Shown: positions 17,188 through 26,628, counted from the first letter of the stretch. The stretch: 64,000 nucleotides of DNA from Moorella glycerini (GCF_009735625.1 NZ_CP046244.1:682001-746000); one strand, 5' to 3'. Made by a program: numbers and translations. Notes: a model not told the origin generated them from the sequence alone.

Positions 17188-17823
17188 TTACTTTTTAGTA
17201 CCACTTTGGGAATATTGCTCTAAAATCCGGACCAGCTCTTTCCCGGCCCGCTCCAGGTCGTCGTTAACGATCACGTGCCGGTACCTATCGACATAGCCCA
17301 TTTCCATGTCCACCCGTTCCAGCCTTCTGGCTATCACCCCGGCGTCCTTTTCCCTCCCGGCCAGCCGCTGGCGCAATTCTTCCATATTTGGCGGGGCAAT
17401 AAAAATCGGGACGACATTTTCAGGGAAGCGCTCCATGACCTCAACGCATCCCAGGACATCCATGTCGGTAATAATGTCATAGCCGTTCTCCAGGGCATAA
17501 ACAATTGTCGGTAAATGGGTACCGTAGTAGTCCCCGGAATGAATCTGCTTCCATTCCAGGAAGGCTCCTTGAGCGATCATTGCTTCAAAATCAGCTTTGC
17601 TGACAAAAAAATACGGGAAGCCCTGGGCTTCCCCCGGTCGCATGGGGCGGGTGGTTATTGAGGGGAGGTAGTAAATACCCCGGACCCGCTCCAGGGCATA
17701 GTTCAGCAGCGTATTCTTCCCCACCCCGGAAGGCCCGGAAACGACGAAAAAGAAACCCTTCCTGTTCCTTTTATCCTCAGCTTGGAAGTTGACTACCAGA
17801 TCCTTTATAAGTTCCCTTACCAT
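17188..17823 (-). CDS. Guanylate-kinase-family protein (divergent paralogue)
   Basis: 211 residues. P-loop GPSGVGKNT near residue 30, SITTRPMRPGEAQGFPYFFV and LEWKQIHSGDYYGT correspond to the GMP-binding motifs of guanylate kinase. Differences from housekeeping Gmk: Asn in the P-loop where Gly is usual, DMDVLGCVEV instead of the DIDWQGA-type motif, and a 20-residue N-terminal extension. It is isolated, not in the usual rpoZ/remA neighbourhood, so it may be a second kinase-like protein. The activity is likely but the substrate is not certain. Confidence 0.75.
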   Translation of the reverse strand: MVRELIKDLVVNFQAEDKRNRKGFFFVVSGPSGVGKNTLLNYALERVRGIYYLPSITTRPMRPGEAQGFPYFFVSKADFEAMIAQGAFLEWKQIHSGDYYGTHLPTIVYALENGYDIITDMDVLGCVEVMERFPENVVPIFIAPPNMEELRQRLAGREKDAGVIARRLERVDMEMGYVDRYRHVIVNDDLERAGKELVRILEQYSQSGTKK

Positions 17824-17969
17824 GCTGCCACCAGTGAAAGATATTTAGTTCCATTTTAACATACTACCCCAGCCGAAGCAATGCCAGCTTTAATCCTGTG
17901 TCACCAGACTGTGATATTGTCACCCTGTAAGCGGACTGAGAAAATGTCACTATGGGAGGAGAAATCTTT

Positions 17970-18270
17970 TTGAGTACCAAAGATTCGCGCAGGGTGTTTT
18001 GTGATTGAACAAGCCGTTAAAGGCAAGATTACCAACAGGCAGGCTGCTGAGGTCCTGGACTTAAGTGAACGCCAGGTAATCCGCTTGAAGGAAAGGATAG
18101 AAGCTGAAGGTGTTACAGGCCTGGCTCATAAGAAGAATAGAGAGCGGACTCCCCAGCATGCTGTGCCTAACTGCTGGCGATCCGCCGATACATTGCCTAC
18201 AGGAACTGGCATAAAGATAAAAAGATTCTCAAAGAACAGCGAAAGATATGGGTTGCCTAATATTGGTATT
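17970..18270 (+). pseudogene. Degenerate ISNCY-type transposase relic
   Basis: The frame from the TTG at 17970 (after GGGAGGAG) is shifted by an extra T in the run at 17997-18000. Past the shift the protein reads VIEQAVKGKITNRQAAEVLDLSERQVIRLKE, the N-terminal helix-turn-helix of ISNCY/IS1202-like transposases. After about 50 residues similarity stops, and the rest looks like a short C-terminal remnant in another frame (IAYRNWHKDKKILKEQRK). Upstream, repeated TGTCAC-like words (about 17899-17951) resemble the left end of such an element. Most of the catalytic core is gone, so it is inactive. Confidence 0.7.
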
Positions 18271-18365
18271 TCTTTCCAATATGATGTATGTCTTTTTGGG
18301 GGTGGCACTAGCAGCACCTTTGCCTACTGGCAAATTTTTCTTTCACACATCCGTTCTCCTCTCTC

Positions 18366-18413
18366 TTGCCACCTGCCGCCACCGGAGGTATAATATATTC
18401 AAACATTTGTTCC
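18366..18413 (+). promoter_or_regulatory. Promoter with SOS (LexA) box
   Basis: TTGCCA (18366-18371), 17-base spacer, TATAAT (18389-18394). CAAACATTTGTTCC (18400-18413) overlaps the expected start point and differs from the Gram-positive SOS consensus GAAC-N4-GTTC at one position. A Y-family polymerase gene follows. Confidence 0.8.
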
Positions 18414-18427
18414 GGTGGCGAGCGTAG

Positions 18428-19627
18428 ATGTCTTCCTCCTGCATCATTCTCCTCTGCGACGCCAACAGCTTCTTCGCCTCCGTCCACCAGGCCCTGGACC
18501 CGGTTTTACGCGGGCGCCCGGTTATCGTCGCCGGCCGGGAGGCCACCCGCCACGGCATTGTCCTGGCAGCCAGCTATGAGGCCAAACGGGGTTACGGCAT
18601 CCAAACGGGGATGACCGTCCGGGAGGCAAAGAGCCTCTGCCCGGACGGCATTTTCATCCCTCCCCGCCATGACCTGTACATCGAATTTTCCACCCGCCTT
18701 TTACGCATCATGCGGGACTTTACTCCCCTGGTGGAGCCCTTCTCCATTGATGAAGCCTGGCTGGATGTCCGTGGCTGCCGGGAACTCCACGGCTCACCCC
18801 TGGCCATCGCCCGGCGGCTGAAGCAGAGGATCAAAGACGAAGTGGGCATTACCACCAGCATCGGCCTGGGGCCTTCCAAGCTCCTGGCCAAGATGGCGGC
18901 CGAGATGCAAAAGCCCGACGGCCTGACGGTCCTGGATTACCCGGATGTCCCTGTAAAAATGTGGCCCCTGCCGGTGAGGAAGCTTTTCGGCGTCGGCCCC
19001 CGCATGGAGGCTTATTTGGCCAAACTCGGCATCCATACCATCGGCGACCTGGCCTGCTTCCCTGTCGAGGTGCTGGTCAAGCGCTTCGGCGTGGTGGGAC
19101 AGGTTTTACACCAGTGCGCCCACGGCGTTGACGGCAGCCCGGTGGACCCTCACTCCCTGGAAAGGGTGAAATCCATCAGCCACCAGATCACCCTGCCGCG
19201 GGACTACTATGGTTATGAGGAGATTGAAGTGGTTTTACTGGAGCTGGCCGAGCTGGTGGCCCGGCGGGCGCGCCTGGGAAATTACCTGGGGCGCACGGTG
19301 AGTATAAGCCTTAAAGGCGCTGAGTTCAACTGGCTGGGGCGGTCTTTTACCCTGCCCCGTTATACCGATACGGCTGCCGATATTTACACGGCGGCCCGGC
19401 GGCTCCTGCGCCGCCACTGGCCGCCCTGGCGGCCGGTTCGGCTGGTGGGGGTGAGCCTGGCCGGCCTGGTACCGGCAGAGGTGCGCCAGGAAGACCTCTT
19501 CGGCCGGGTGGAAAAACAGGCCCGCCTGGACCGGGCCTGCGACCGGTTGAAAAACCGCTACGGGGAAAGGGCCGTCTTTCGGGCAGCGTCCCTGACGGGG
19601 GTGGGTGTCCTCTATGCGCGGGGCTAA
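18428..19627 (+). CDS. dinB: Y-family translesion DNA polymerase (DinB/Pol IV type)
   Basis: 399 residues. Catalytic motifs CDANSFFASVHQ (Asp and steric-gate Phe) and FSIDEAWLDV (Asp-Glu; most family members have Tyr where this has Trp). The helix-hairpin-helix thumb GVGPRMEAYLAKLGIHTIGDLACFP and a little-finger domain follow. It copies damaged DNA. The SOS box upstream suggests damage induction. The last 14 bases overlap a small Cys-rich gene. It resembles UvrX-like polymerases of Firmicutes as much as housekeeping DinB. Confidence 0.9.
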   Translation: MSSSCIILLCDANSFFASVHQALDPVLRGRPVIVAGREATRHGIVLAASYEAKRGYGIQTGMTVREAKSLCPDGIFIPPRHDLYIEFSTRLLRIMRDFTPLVEPFSIDEAWLDVRGCRELHGSPLAIARRLKQRIKDEVGITTSIGLGPSKLLAKMAAEMQKPDGLTVLDYPDVPVKMWPLPVRKLFGVGPRMEAYLAKLGIHTIGDLACFPVEVLVKRFGVVGQVLHQCAHGVDGSPVDPHSLERVKSISHQITLPRDYYGYEEIEVVLLELAELVARRARLGNYLGRTVSISLKGAEFNWLGRSFTLPRYTDTAADIYTAARRLLRRHWPPWRPVRLVGVSLAGLVPAEVRQEDLFGRVEKQARLDRACDRLKNRYGERAVFRAASLTGVGVLYARG

Positions 19628-19910
19628 CGCTTTGTATGAAGGCCACCGGCTGATGCTGCCGGGGCTTAAAGACCGGGCCTCGGCCACCTGCATGGGTTGC
19701 CGCTATTATGCCTTGATCCTGGGCCGGGAAGAAAATAAACCGGCCTGCCTGGCCACCCTGGACCTCTATCTTACCGGGGAACGCCGGGTGCCGGTGGAGC
19801 TCCAGGCCCGGGACTTTATCTGGCTGGCTGGCAAAGAAGCCCTGGTCAAAGCTGTGGCGAAGGTCCGGCCGGAAAGACAGGCCTGCGGTTTCTACTGCCC
19901 CAGGGGTTAG
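19614..19910 (+). CDS. Small cysteine-containing protein coupled to the SOS polymerase
   Basis: 98 residues from the ATG at 19614. The protein has CMGCRYYALILG near residue 27, ACLATLDLYL and a C-terminal ACGFYCPRG, five cysteines in all, which could bind a metal. Overlap with the polymerase gene and shared SOS promoter suggest a damage-response role. I do not recognise the family. Small partner genes after Y-family polymerases are common in Firmicutes, but this one does not look like YolD. Confidence 0.6.
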   Translation: MRGANALYEGHRLMLPGLKDRASATCMGCRYYALILGREENKPACLATLDLYLTGERRVPVELQARDFIWLAGKEALVKAVAKVRPERQACGFYCPRG

Positions 19911-20550
19911 CGTTTTTCAGTTCCACAAAACCCGTGCACCACTGGCTTTCCGCAAACTATCGCCTGCATCAAAATATAGTATAACGATATTCGGGAGAAG
20001 GTGGTCCAGTGCCGGAAAATGAAGGGCAGTGAAGGCCTCGGAGCGTACGTATAAGCACATGGTCGATCTCCTCCTGTAGAGAAGATTCGACGCAGAATCC
20101 CAAAATCATCTTTTATCTTAATTATTTTTTTGGAACGGCACTAGCCGTTAATCTTAAAGAGGTTCCTTCCATAACTGCTGCCAGCTCAATCGTATCGGCC
20201 TCCAGCCAGATGTCTTTTCCATAACAAACCTCCTCAAAATGCCCCCCGCCTCTCCTCCTGGGTCGCCGCAAGATAAGGGCCCGCGACCTGGCGTTTATAC
20301 GCTGAGAGGGAGAAGGGATGGAGGTAATTTCTATGCCGGGGATTTTAATCCCGCACACCAGGGAACGGAAAAATTTGCACCAGCCCATGGCCGCCGGCAT
20401 TGGACCGCCTGATCTGCCCCTCCCCCACCGTGAGACCGGGCCGGCTTGGAGCCCCCTCCCAGGGAAAAGCGCTCGGCGGGCAGACCAATAACCTCCGGGG
20501 TCCAAAGTGCGGCAGGGGATGACCCCTTTTGCCCGCAACGCCCGGCGGCC
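19911..20550. other. Intergenic region after dinB and dmsC, mostly unassigned
   Basis: About 640 bases between convergent units. Several GC-rich open frames on minus (for example 20122-20538) have no recognisable family and compete with each other, so I do not call them. One 22-codon frame on minus (20154-20222, MEKTSGWRPIRLSW...) has an unusually good GAGGAGG ribosome site 6 bases before its ATG and may be a small protein or the start of a lost gene. The short inverted repeat AACGGCACTAGCCGTT lies at about 20133-20148. Confidence 0.4.
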
Positions 20551-21402
20551 CTAGAACTGGCCGACCATAATGCTGACCCCGGTGGCATAGAAAAGATAGC
20601 GGCTGGCTAGTTCGGCCAGGATGAGGAGGGCCAGGGCGCCGTAGAGCCACTGTCCCGTCAGGGCCGAACCATTTTCGCCGTACGCCCGCAGGGCCAGGAA
20701 GGTAAAGACAAGGCCACCGATTATCGCCAGGGCCTGGCTCAATACCAGGGCCGGCGCTGCTCCCAGGAGCAGGCGGGCACTCTCCTGCGCCGCTACCGGT
20801 CCGGCGCTCAAGCTGGCCAGGTAGGGCGGCAGGCTGACCAGCTGCAGGGCCACGCCGATGACCGCCAGGATGACCGTTGTTTTCAGCATGCTTCCCTGGC
20901 CTTCCTGCCGGGCCCGGTAGGCCAGCACGGCGTAGAGGATGGCCCCCAGCACCAGGGCCGTACTGTAGAAGACTATATGGGTATAGGCCGTCTCCCACGC
21001 CGGCAGGATGGTGTGGACATAGATGTTGGCCATGCTGACGAGGGCTATTATCCCGCACAGGCCGGCCAGCCAGCCCAGGGCGGCCCTGGCCCCCTCACCG
21101 GCCCCGCTGCGCACCTCAACATAGTAACTCACCAGCCACAGGACGAAGAACCCGGCCGAGAAGAAAATCTCCCGGCTGAGCCACGAGGTCTTCAAATTCA
21201 GAACAGCCAGCGGCGCTCCTACAGGGCTGCCCAGGTGTCCTAGAGAGACAATCATGCTGGCCGCCATAAGGATGCCTACCCACAGGAGAACCGGCTTGAG
21301 CCCTTCCCTCTGCTTTAAATTCAAGGCCTGGGCGACGACCATTAAACCTACGCTCATCTGGGCCAGTAAGGTGAAAAGTACCAGCGCCCATTCTTTACCC
21401 AT
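20551..21402 (-). CDS. dmsC: DMSO-reductase-type membrane anchor subunit
   Basis: 283 residues with eight predicted membrane helices, DmsC family. It starts MGKEWALVLFTLLAQMSVGLMV and includes SLGHLGSPVGAPLAVLNLKTSWLSREIFF, the typical anchor loop. It takes electrons from menaquinol and passes them to the iron-sulfur subunit. It is last of the dmsA-dmsB-dmsC operon, 18 bases after dmsB. Confidence 0.9.
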   Translation of the reverse strand: MGKEWALVLFTLLAQMSVGLMVVAQALNLKQREGLKPVLLWVGILMAASMIVSLGHLGSPVGAPLAVLNLKTSWLSREIFFSAGFFVLWLVSYYVEVRSGAGEGARAALGWLAGLCGIIALVSMANIYVHTILPAWETAYTHIVFYSTALVLGAILYAVLAYRARQEGQGSMLKTTVILAVIGVALQLVSLPPYLASLSAGPVAAQESARLLLGAAPALVLSQALAIIGGLVFTFLALRAYGENGSALTGQWLYGALALLILAELASRYLFYATGVSIMVGQF

Positions 21403-21420
21403 TAGCTTCTCCTCCCATTC

Positions 21421-22008
21421 CTATTTCCCCAGGGCTGCATCCCGGTGGGGAGTTATTAAAATTGAAGGTTTGGTAAGGTTGGGGTCAGGCAGGCCTTTGA
21501 TCTGGTTGGTACCGCCGTATTTCTTCTTGAGTTCGTCCAGGGGGCCGAAATCCAGTACCCGCATGGGGCAGGCGGTTACGCAGGCCGGCTGTTCCCCTTT
21601 GGCCAGGAGATCGCGGCAGAAGTCGCACTTGCCTACCTTGCCGCTTTCGGGGTTATACTGGGGCGCCTCGTAGGGGCAGCTCCAGACGCAGTAACGGCAA
21701 CCGATACATTTATTCTGATCGACAAAGACGACCCCATCCTCCGGGCGCTTCTGCATAGCGCCGGTGGGGCAGTTCTTAACGCAGGGCGCCTCCTGGCAGT
21801 GGTTGCAACTTATTGAAATCCAGTAGGCGTAGACGTCGGCTTTAACGGCGTTGTTGCCCACCACGGTATAGCCGCCGCCGGCTATCTCATGGACTTTCCT
21901 GAAGAGCTGTCCTACCTCCAGGTCGTTTTTATCCTTGCAGGCGATCTGGCAGGTAAAGCAGCCGATACAGCGGTCCTGCTGGACGTGAAAACCTAGCTGT
22001 CCGGCCAT
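21421..22008 (-). CDS. dmsB: DMSO-reductase-type four-cluster ferredoxin subunit
   Basis: About 195 residues from the ATG at 22008, preceded by GGAGGTGG. Four CxxCxxC...C groups for [4Fe-4S] clusters are visible: CIGCFTCQIAC, CNHCQEAPCVKNC, CIGCRYCVWSC and CDFC...CVTAC. It wires electrons between the membrane anchor and the molybdenum subunit. Only 12 bases separate it from dmsA. Confidence 0.95.
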   Translation of the reverse strand: MAGQLGFHVQQDRCIGCFTCQIACKDKNDLEVGQLFRKVHEIAGGGYTVVGNNAVKADVYAYWISISCNHCQEAPCVKNCPTGAMQKRPEDGVVFVDQNKCIGCRYCVWSCPYEAPQYNPESGKVGKCDFCRDLLAKGEQPACVTACPMRVLDFGPLDELKKKYGGTNQIKGLPDPNLTKPSILITPHRDAALGK

Positions 22009-22020
22009 TGGTACCACCTC

Positions 22021-24468
22021 CTATGCTTTCTCTACCTGAACTTGAATCGTATTCTGAGCATTGCCAAAAGCGAGGGGGTTAACCCGGTGTGATGTGAGGG
22101 TATTGATACATCCTCTGCGGTCTGTTCCCCGGACATCAGGCATAAACCAGGCACCCTGGGGAATATCTACCACCCCGGGCATAATCCGCGGTGTTACCCG
22201 GCAGGGCATGATGATTTCGCCCCGGTCGTTAAAAATGCGTACCATGTCACCATCTTTGATACCCCTTGCGCCGGCATCCAGCGGGTTTAAAAAGGCCACC
22301 TGGGGTGCTGCTTCCTCCAGCCAGGAGATGTTATCAAAGGTAGAATGAACGCGGTGTTTATAATGGTGACCGATGGCCTGCAATGGATATTTTTGCCCTT
22401 CCTGGCTCCAGGGGCTTTCCCATTCCTCAATATATTTGGGAACAGCCGGGATCTCTTTGGGGTTACCTTTATCATACATCCGCGGGTCGAAAATCTGGAT
22501 CTTGCCTGAGGGCGTATCCAGGGGATGATGTTCCGGGTCACGATAAAAATCTATAAACCCTATTCCAGTTCCTTCCTTATCTGGGGAGAGTTTATAAATC
22601 CCCATCTTCTTAAATGCCTCGTAATCAGGAAAATCCGGTAATTTTTGCCGTGCGGTGTTTACCATTTCCCGCAACCAATCTTCTTCACTTTTGCCCTCCG
22701 TAAATTCCTTTTCCAGGCCCAGGCGACGAGCTAGCTCAGTACAGATATCCAGCATATTACGACATTCATACGGAGGTTCAATGACTTTATTCATAAAGAT
22801 AGCGTAACCGATTCCGGCAATATGGGCCCACGTTGAGGTAGCGATGTCATTACGTTCAAAATGATGGGTATCTGGTAATAAAATATCGGCATATCTGGCA
22901 CTGGGAGTCATAAAAAGATCATGGACCACAATAAATTCTACTTTATTCGGATCGCGAAGAATTTCATGGGTTCGTTTTGTATTAGCGTGCTGGTTAATAA
23001 GGGCATTACCAGCATAGTTCCAAATAAATTTAATATTACTGGATAAGCGTTCGACCCCCACTACCCCATCCTGGGGTCCCATTTCCGTACCCCGGATTAT
23101 TGCATCAGTGAAAGTGAAGAAGGAGATCGTTGCTTTTACCGGATTGTTGCCTGTGGGGTAAACACCCATGGGCATTGGGGGGCTTATCATATCGAGTCCC
23201 GGGCCACTGCCTGGTTTACCGCCGTTACCGGTCATGGCGGCCAGCACCGGAATTCCCCTTACAATCTGTTCGCCATAAGCCCTTCTTTGCATACCCCAGC
23301 CCTGCAATATCGTCATTGGTTTTATCCTGGCCATTTCCCGTGCCAGTTGGCGGATACGGTTAGCCGGAATACGCGTGATCGGTTCAGCCCATTCCGGTGT
23401 TTTGGGCTGACCGTCCTGTTTCCCCAGAATATAGTTCTTATAACACTCCTGCGGTGGATAACCCGGCGGCATATGCTCTTCATCAAAGCCGACTGTATAA
23501 CGGTTGAGAAATTCCTGGTCGTAAAGTCCCTCTTCTATCAGAACGTAAGCAATTGCCGAGACTAAGGCCATGTCCGTACCCGGTCGTATGGGAATCCATT
23601 CATCGGCCAAACTGCCCACGGTATCGCTGTAGCGCGGATCGATTACAATAATTTTAGCGCCTGCCTTTTTGGCCTGCTGTAAATACCAGGCGCCCCCGGC
23701 ACCAGCCAGTTTCGTTTCGACAGGATTATGCCCCCAGAGTACAATTAAACGGGCATGACGCAGGTCTTTAGGGCTATTGCCTCCCAGGGCACCAAACATC
23801 ATAGGGACGACATAATAATACTGGGCGGCACTATAGTTACCATAGTAATTCAAATAGCCGCCAAACAGGTTTAAGAGGCGCTGCAATGGTCCTCCGCAGG
23901 TGGGAAATTCAGCATAACAGTTATAGAGGGTGGCGCCAATAGTACCGGAGGCATAGACATAGTAAAATGCTTCATTGCCATAGCGCGCTTTTATTTCTTT
24001 CATTTTCTGGGCAATGGTATCCAGGGCTTCGTCCCAGGAAATCCTTACAAATTTGCCCTCACCCCGTTCGCCCACCCGTTTCATAGGGTATTTAAGACGG
24101 TCAGGATGATAAAGGCGTTTTAACTGGGACCTGCCCCTCTGGCACGCTCGCACCTGGGGTACTTCAAAGGTATCCGGCCCCTGATCATCAGTGCTTAAGC
24201 GTACAATTACCCCATCTTTAACATGGGCTTTGAGTAAACAGCGTCCACCGCAATTGTGAATACAGCTGGTTGGTACGATAAGTTCTTTTTCCCCTGAGGT
24301 CCTGGCTAAATTCGTGGCTGTTTTGCTATTGGCTCCTCCAGTAAGGTTACAGCCTGTCAAAGCTATGCTTCCGCCTGCGATTGCGCTCCACTTAAGAAAA
24401 GAACGCCGGCTTATTACTGGATTCAGTTTCCCATTCCCATGAAGTCTTCCTTTTTCTGCAGCGCACAT
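22021..24468 (-). CDS. dmsA: DMSO-reductase-type molybdopterin catalytic subunit
   Basis: 815 residues from the ATG at 24468 (GTGGGGG upstream). A Tat signal, RRSFLKW at residues 21-27, directs folded export. Cysteines 69, 73, 77 and 109 form the [4Fe-4S] site (CIHNCGGRC...RACQRG). YGNYSAAQY matches the region holding the Mo-ligand Ser in DmsA. The C-terminal molybdopterin domain ends LAFGNAQNTIQVQVEKA. It is very DmsA-like overall, so it probably reduces S- or N-oxides or a related acceptor. Polysulfide or selenate cannot be excluded. Confidence 0.93.
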   Translation of the reverse strand: MCAAEKGRLHGNGKLNPVISRRSFLKWSAIAGGSIALTGCNLTGGANSKTATNLARTSGEKELIVPTSCIHNCGGRCLLKAHVKDGVIVRLSTDDQGPDTFEVPQVRACQRGRSQLKRLYHPDRLKYPMKRVGERGEGKFVRISWDEALDTIAQKMKEIKARYGNEAFYYVYASGTIGATLYNCYAEFPTCGGPLQRLLNLFGGYLNYYGNYSAAQYYYVVPMMFGALGGNSPKDLRHARLIVLWGHNPVETKLAGAGGAWYLQQAKKAGAKIIVIDPRYSDTVGSLADEWIPIRPGTDMALVSAIAYVLIEEGLYDQEFLNRYTVGFDEEHMPPGYPPQECYKNYILGKQDGQPKTPEWAEPITRIPANRIRQLAREMARIKPMTILQGWGMQRRAYGEQIVRGIPVLAAMTGNGGKPGSGPGLDMISPPMPMGVYPTGNNPVKATISFFTFTDAIIRGTEMGPQDGVVGVERLSSNIKFIWNYAGNALINQHANTKRTHEILRDPNKVEFIVVHDLFMTPSARYADILLPDTHHFERNDIATSTWAHIAGIGYAIFMNKVIEPPYECRNMLDICTELARRLGLEKEFTEGKSEEDWLREMVNTARQKLPDFPDYEAFKKMGIYKLSPDKEGTGIGFIDFYRDPEHHPLDTPSGKIQIFDPRMYDKGNPKEIPAVPKYIEEWESPWSQEGQKYPLQAIGHHYKHRVHSTFDNISWLEEAAPQVAFLNPLDAGARGIKDGDMVRIFNDRGEIIMPCRVTPRIMPGVVDIPQGAWFMPDVRGTDRRGCINTLTSHRVNPLAFGNAQNTIQVQVEKA

Positions 24469-25113
24469 GGCATTTAACCCCCACTTTTTTGTATATGATA
24501 ATTTAATAATTAGGTAGTGTACTAACATTCACATTTACACACATGTTTAATTCCATAAAGAGCATCTTTTTACCTTTATATTAACCATCAAATCTACCCC
24601 TCCCCTTTTGTTAACTAATACACAAACGAATGGTACCTAACCCTGAATAATGGACAGTGTTAACATTCATATTGCTTGCCTGTTATTTTCAACAGGCGTG
24701 GTTTTTTCCCTTTGGACGCTTCATTAAAAATAACCCCTACATTTTTGTATATGGTGACAAAGGAATCTGGCGCCTTAACTCTACTGTTAACCATTTGTGG
24801 ACACCCTTTTGGGGTCGTTAACCACTCCCAGAAGGTCCACCGGTAACCTAGCAATCATAGCTTATACAAGCCTTAGACCCATGGCTTTGCGCCCCTGCCT
24901 TTCGACAGGTTTGCCTTGAACATAGGATACTAAGGGAAAGTGAGTTTACCGTTGGTTTAGGGGAATTATGGAAAAGAAGAGTGTTTTTTTCCGCGGGCGA
25001 GGCATACTTTTGACGTTTGTAAACCCTCTCATTTGGCCAGCCCTTCTCCAAAGGATTAGCTTTTGTTCAGCCGGCCAGCAAGCGGCTTAAGGGATTTGAG
25101 TCTCCTTTTTCAA
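24469..25113. other. AT-rich intergenic region without recognised genes
   Basis: About 645 bases upstream of dmsA and downstream of the M20 hydrolase. Two short minus-strand frames (24660-24854, 24848-25051) have no recognisable family and no good ribosome sites. The dmsA promoter is expected near 24490-24560, but no single -35/-10 pair stood out. Confidence 0.4.
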
Positions 25114-26304
25114 CTACAGGCCGCTGATGCTCAAAGTTCCAGCCAGGCTGTAGTAGCCTTTGGCCGCAGCCAATAGTTCATCCACCTCAATATACTCATC
25201 GGTAACATGGGCCTGGCTTTCCCGGCCGGGCCCGAACCCGACGGTGGGTATCTCCAACTTCCCGGCCGACCCGCTGCCGTTAGTGCAGAACCAGTAGGTT
25301 GCAAGGGAGGGCTGCAGGCCTGCCTTGACGAGGGCTTCCCGGGCTGCGGCCACCAGGGGGTGCCCCTTATCTATACACCAGGCCGGGGCAAATTTTAGGC
25401 CCTTTAAGGCCCGGCCGGTGTAAGTAGTAATATCCAGGGGGGCTATCATAGCCTCGGCCTCAAGTTCCGGATCCTTAAGCCGGCCTGCTACAATTATGGA
25501 TTGAAGCGGCATCAGGACCTGGTCCGGTTCTTCCCCTGCCAGCAGGCGCCTGTCGAAGGTGGCGCGACAGCGCTGAGGCACCACTGAAGCCCCCGGGTAG
25601 GGCGACGAGATGATGTCCGTCAGTTCCATTATGGCCGGGCCCAGAAGGGGATCGATGGGAAGCTCCAGATGGCGGACGGCCTCTACCAGGGGCAGCATTT
25701 TATATACGGCATTTACACCTACCCCCGGGTTGGCAGAGTGGGCCGGCCGGCCCCGGGTTTCGAGAACGATTTCCGCCCTGCCGCGCTGGCCAAAGTTAAG
25801 GTTTAGGCCGGTGGCTTCGCCGATAACCACTGCAGCCGGGCGTATTTTTTTTAAAATATGGCTCAAAGCAACTCCTTCAGCCACTTCTTCCACCACAGTA
25901 CCGGTTACGTAGAGATCCCCGCCCCTATTTACGCCATCCTGGGCCAGGAAACCTATGGCACACACCATGGCGGCTAAGGCTCCCTTCATGTCGGCAGCTC
26001 CCCGGCCGTAGATTCTGCCGTCAACCAGTCGGCCCTGGAAGGGTGGGTGTTGCCAGGTCCCGGGTTCGGTTACATCCACCGTGTCCAGGTGGCCATCGAA
26101 GAGGATGGCAGGGCCCTGCCCCCGGCCTGCCACGCGACCTATCACATTGCCCAGCTCATCGATCCAGGTCTCGGTATAGCCTAAAGAAACCATCTCCTGC
26201 TGAACCAGGGAAGCAACATCCTTTTCCTTTCCGGTCACACTGGGGGTCTGAATCAAGCGGCGACAAAAGTCGATAATGCGCCTTTCCCTTTCAGGAGTTA
26301 CCAT
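25114..26304 (-). CDS. M20-family metallohydrolase (YgeY/DapE/ArgE-like)
   Basis: 396 residues. Dinuclear zinc ligands are visible: His-Asp in DGHLDTVDV, Asp in RGAADMKGALA, Glu-Glu in VVEEVAEGVA, Glu in VIGEATGL and His near the C-terminus (ESQAHVTDEYIEVDEL). Length and the run FGQRGRAEIVLETRGRPAHSANP match the YgeY-type selenium-metabolism-linked hydrolase group, related to ArgE and DapE. The substrate is probably an N-acyl or peptide-like compound. Its ATG overlaps the stop of a remnant gene upstream. The exact function is unsettled. Confidence 0.8.
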   Translation of the reverse strand: MVTPERERRIIDFCRRLIQTPSVTGKEKDVASLVQQEMVSLGYTETWIDELGNVIGRVAGRGQGPAILFDGHLDTVDVTEPGTWQHPPFQGRLVDGRIYGRGAADMKGALAAMVCAIGFLAQDGVNRGGDLYVTGTVVEEVAEGVALSHILKKIRPAAVVIGEATGLNLNFGQRGRAEIVLETRGRPAHSANPGVGVNAVYKMLPLVEAVRHLELPIDPLLGPAIMELTDIISSPYPGASVVPQRCRATFDRRLLAGEEPDQVLMPLQSIIVAGRLKDPELEAEAMIAPLDITTYTGRALKGLKFAPAWCIDKGHPLVAAAREALVKAGLQPSLATYWFCTNGSGSAGKLEIPTVGFGPGRESQAHVTDEYIEVDELLAAAKGYYSLAGTLSISGL

Positions 26305-26468
26305 TTTAGCGCACCTCCCCTAAGCCTTAAAACTTCCGGCCCGGTCTTGATAGTAGCGTCAATGCCCCTGTCGAAGGCTGTCTGAGCCTCTCCACAGTAA
26401 GTGCTGGTACCGAGGTGAGCCAGCGGGACTTTCTTTGAATCCAGAATAAGTTTAGCACAAAGGATCCG
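26298..26468 (-). pseudogene. C-terminal fragment of a lost gene
   Basis: A 56-codon open frame (CAKLILDSKKVPLAHLGTST... ending LRGGALKW) has protein-like composition and stops 2 bases into the start of the M20 gene, in the ATGGTAA arrangement of translational coupling. It has no start codon and is closed upstream by a stop. So the intact C-terminus of a former operon partner seems to remain. The family is not recognised. Confidence 0.5.
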
Positions 26469-26628
26469 CTACGGAAACTACCCTTGACATATATTAGATT
26501 GTTATAGCCTTCCCTGGGCCATAATCTTACCTCTGCGTAAAAGTTTGGGTAAACACCCGCTAAATTTTGACCTCATAAACGCCAGACAGGGGGTCGCTTT
26601 TACAACGACTCCCCGCCCCGTCATTTTT

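Noticed and set aside
20122-20538. 138-codon minus-strand frame after dmsC.
   Set aside because: GC-rich stretch where several frames are open at once; low-complexity Arg/Gly content, no family and no good start.
24660-25051. Two short minus frames considered as insertion-sequence remnants.
   Set aside because: No transposase motif and no terminal repeats that could be matched.
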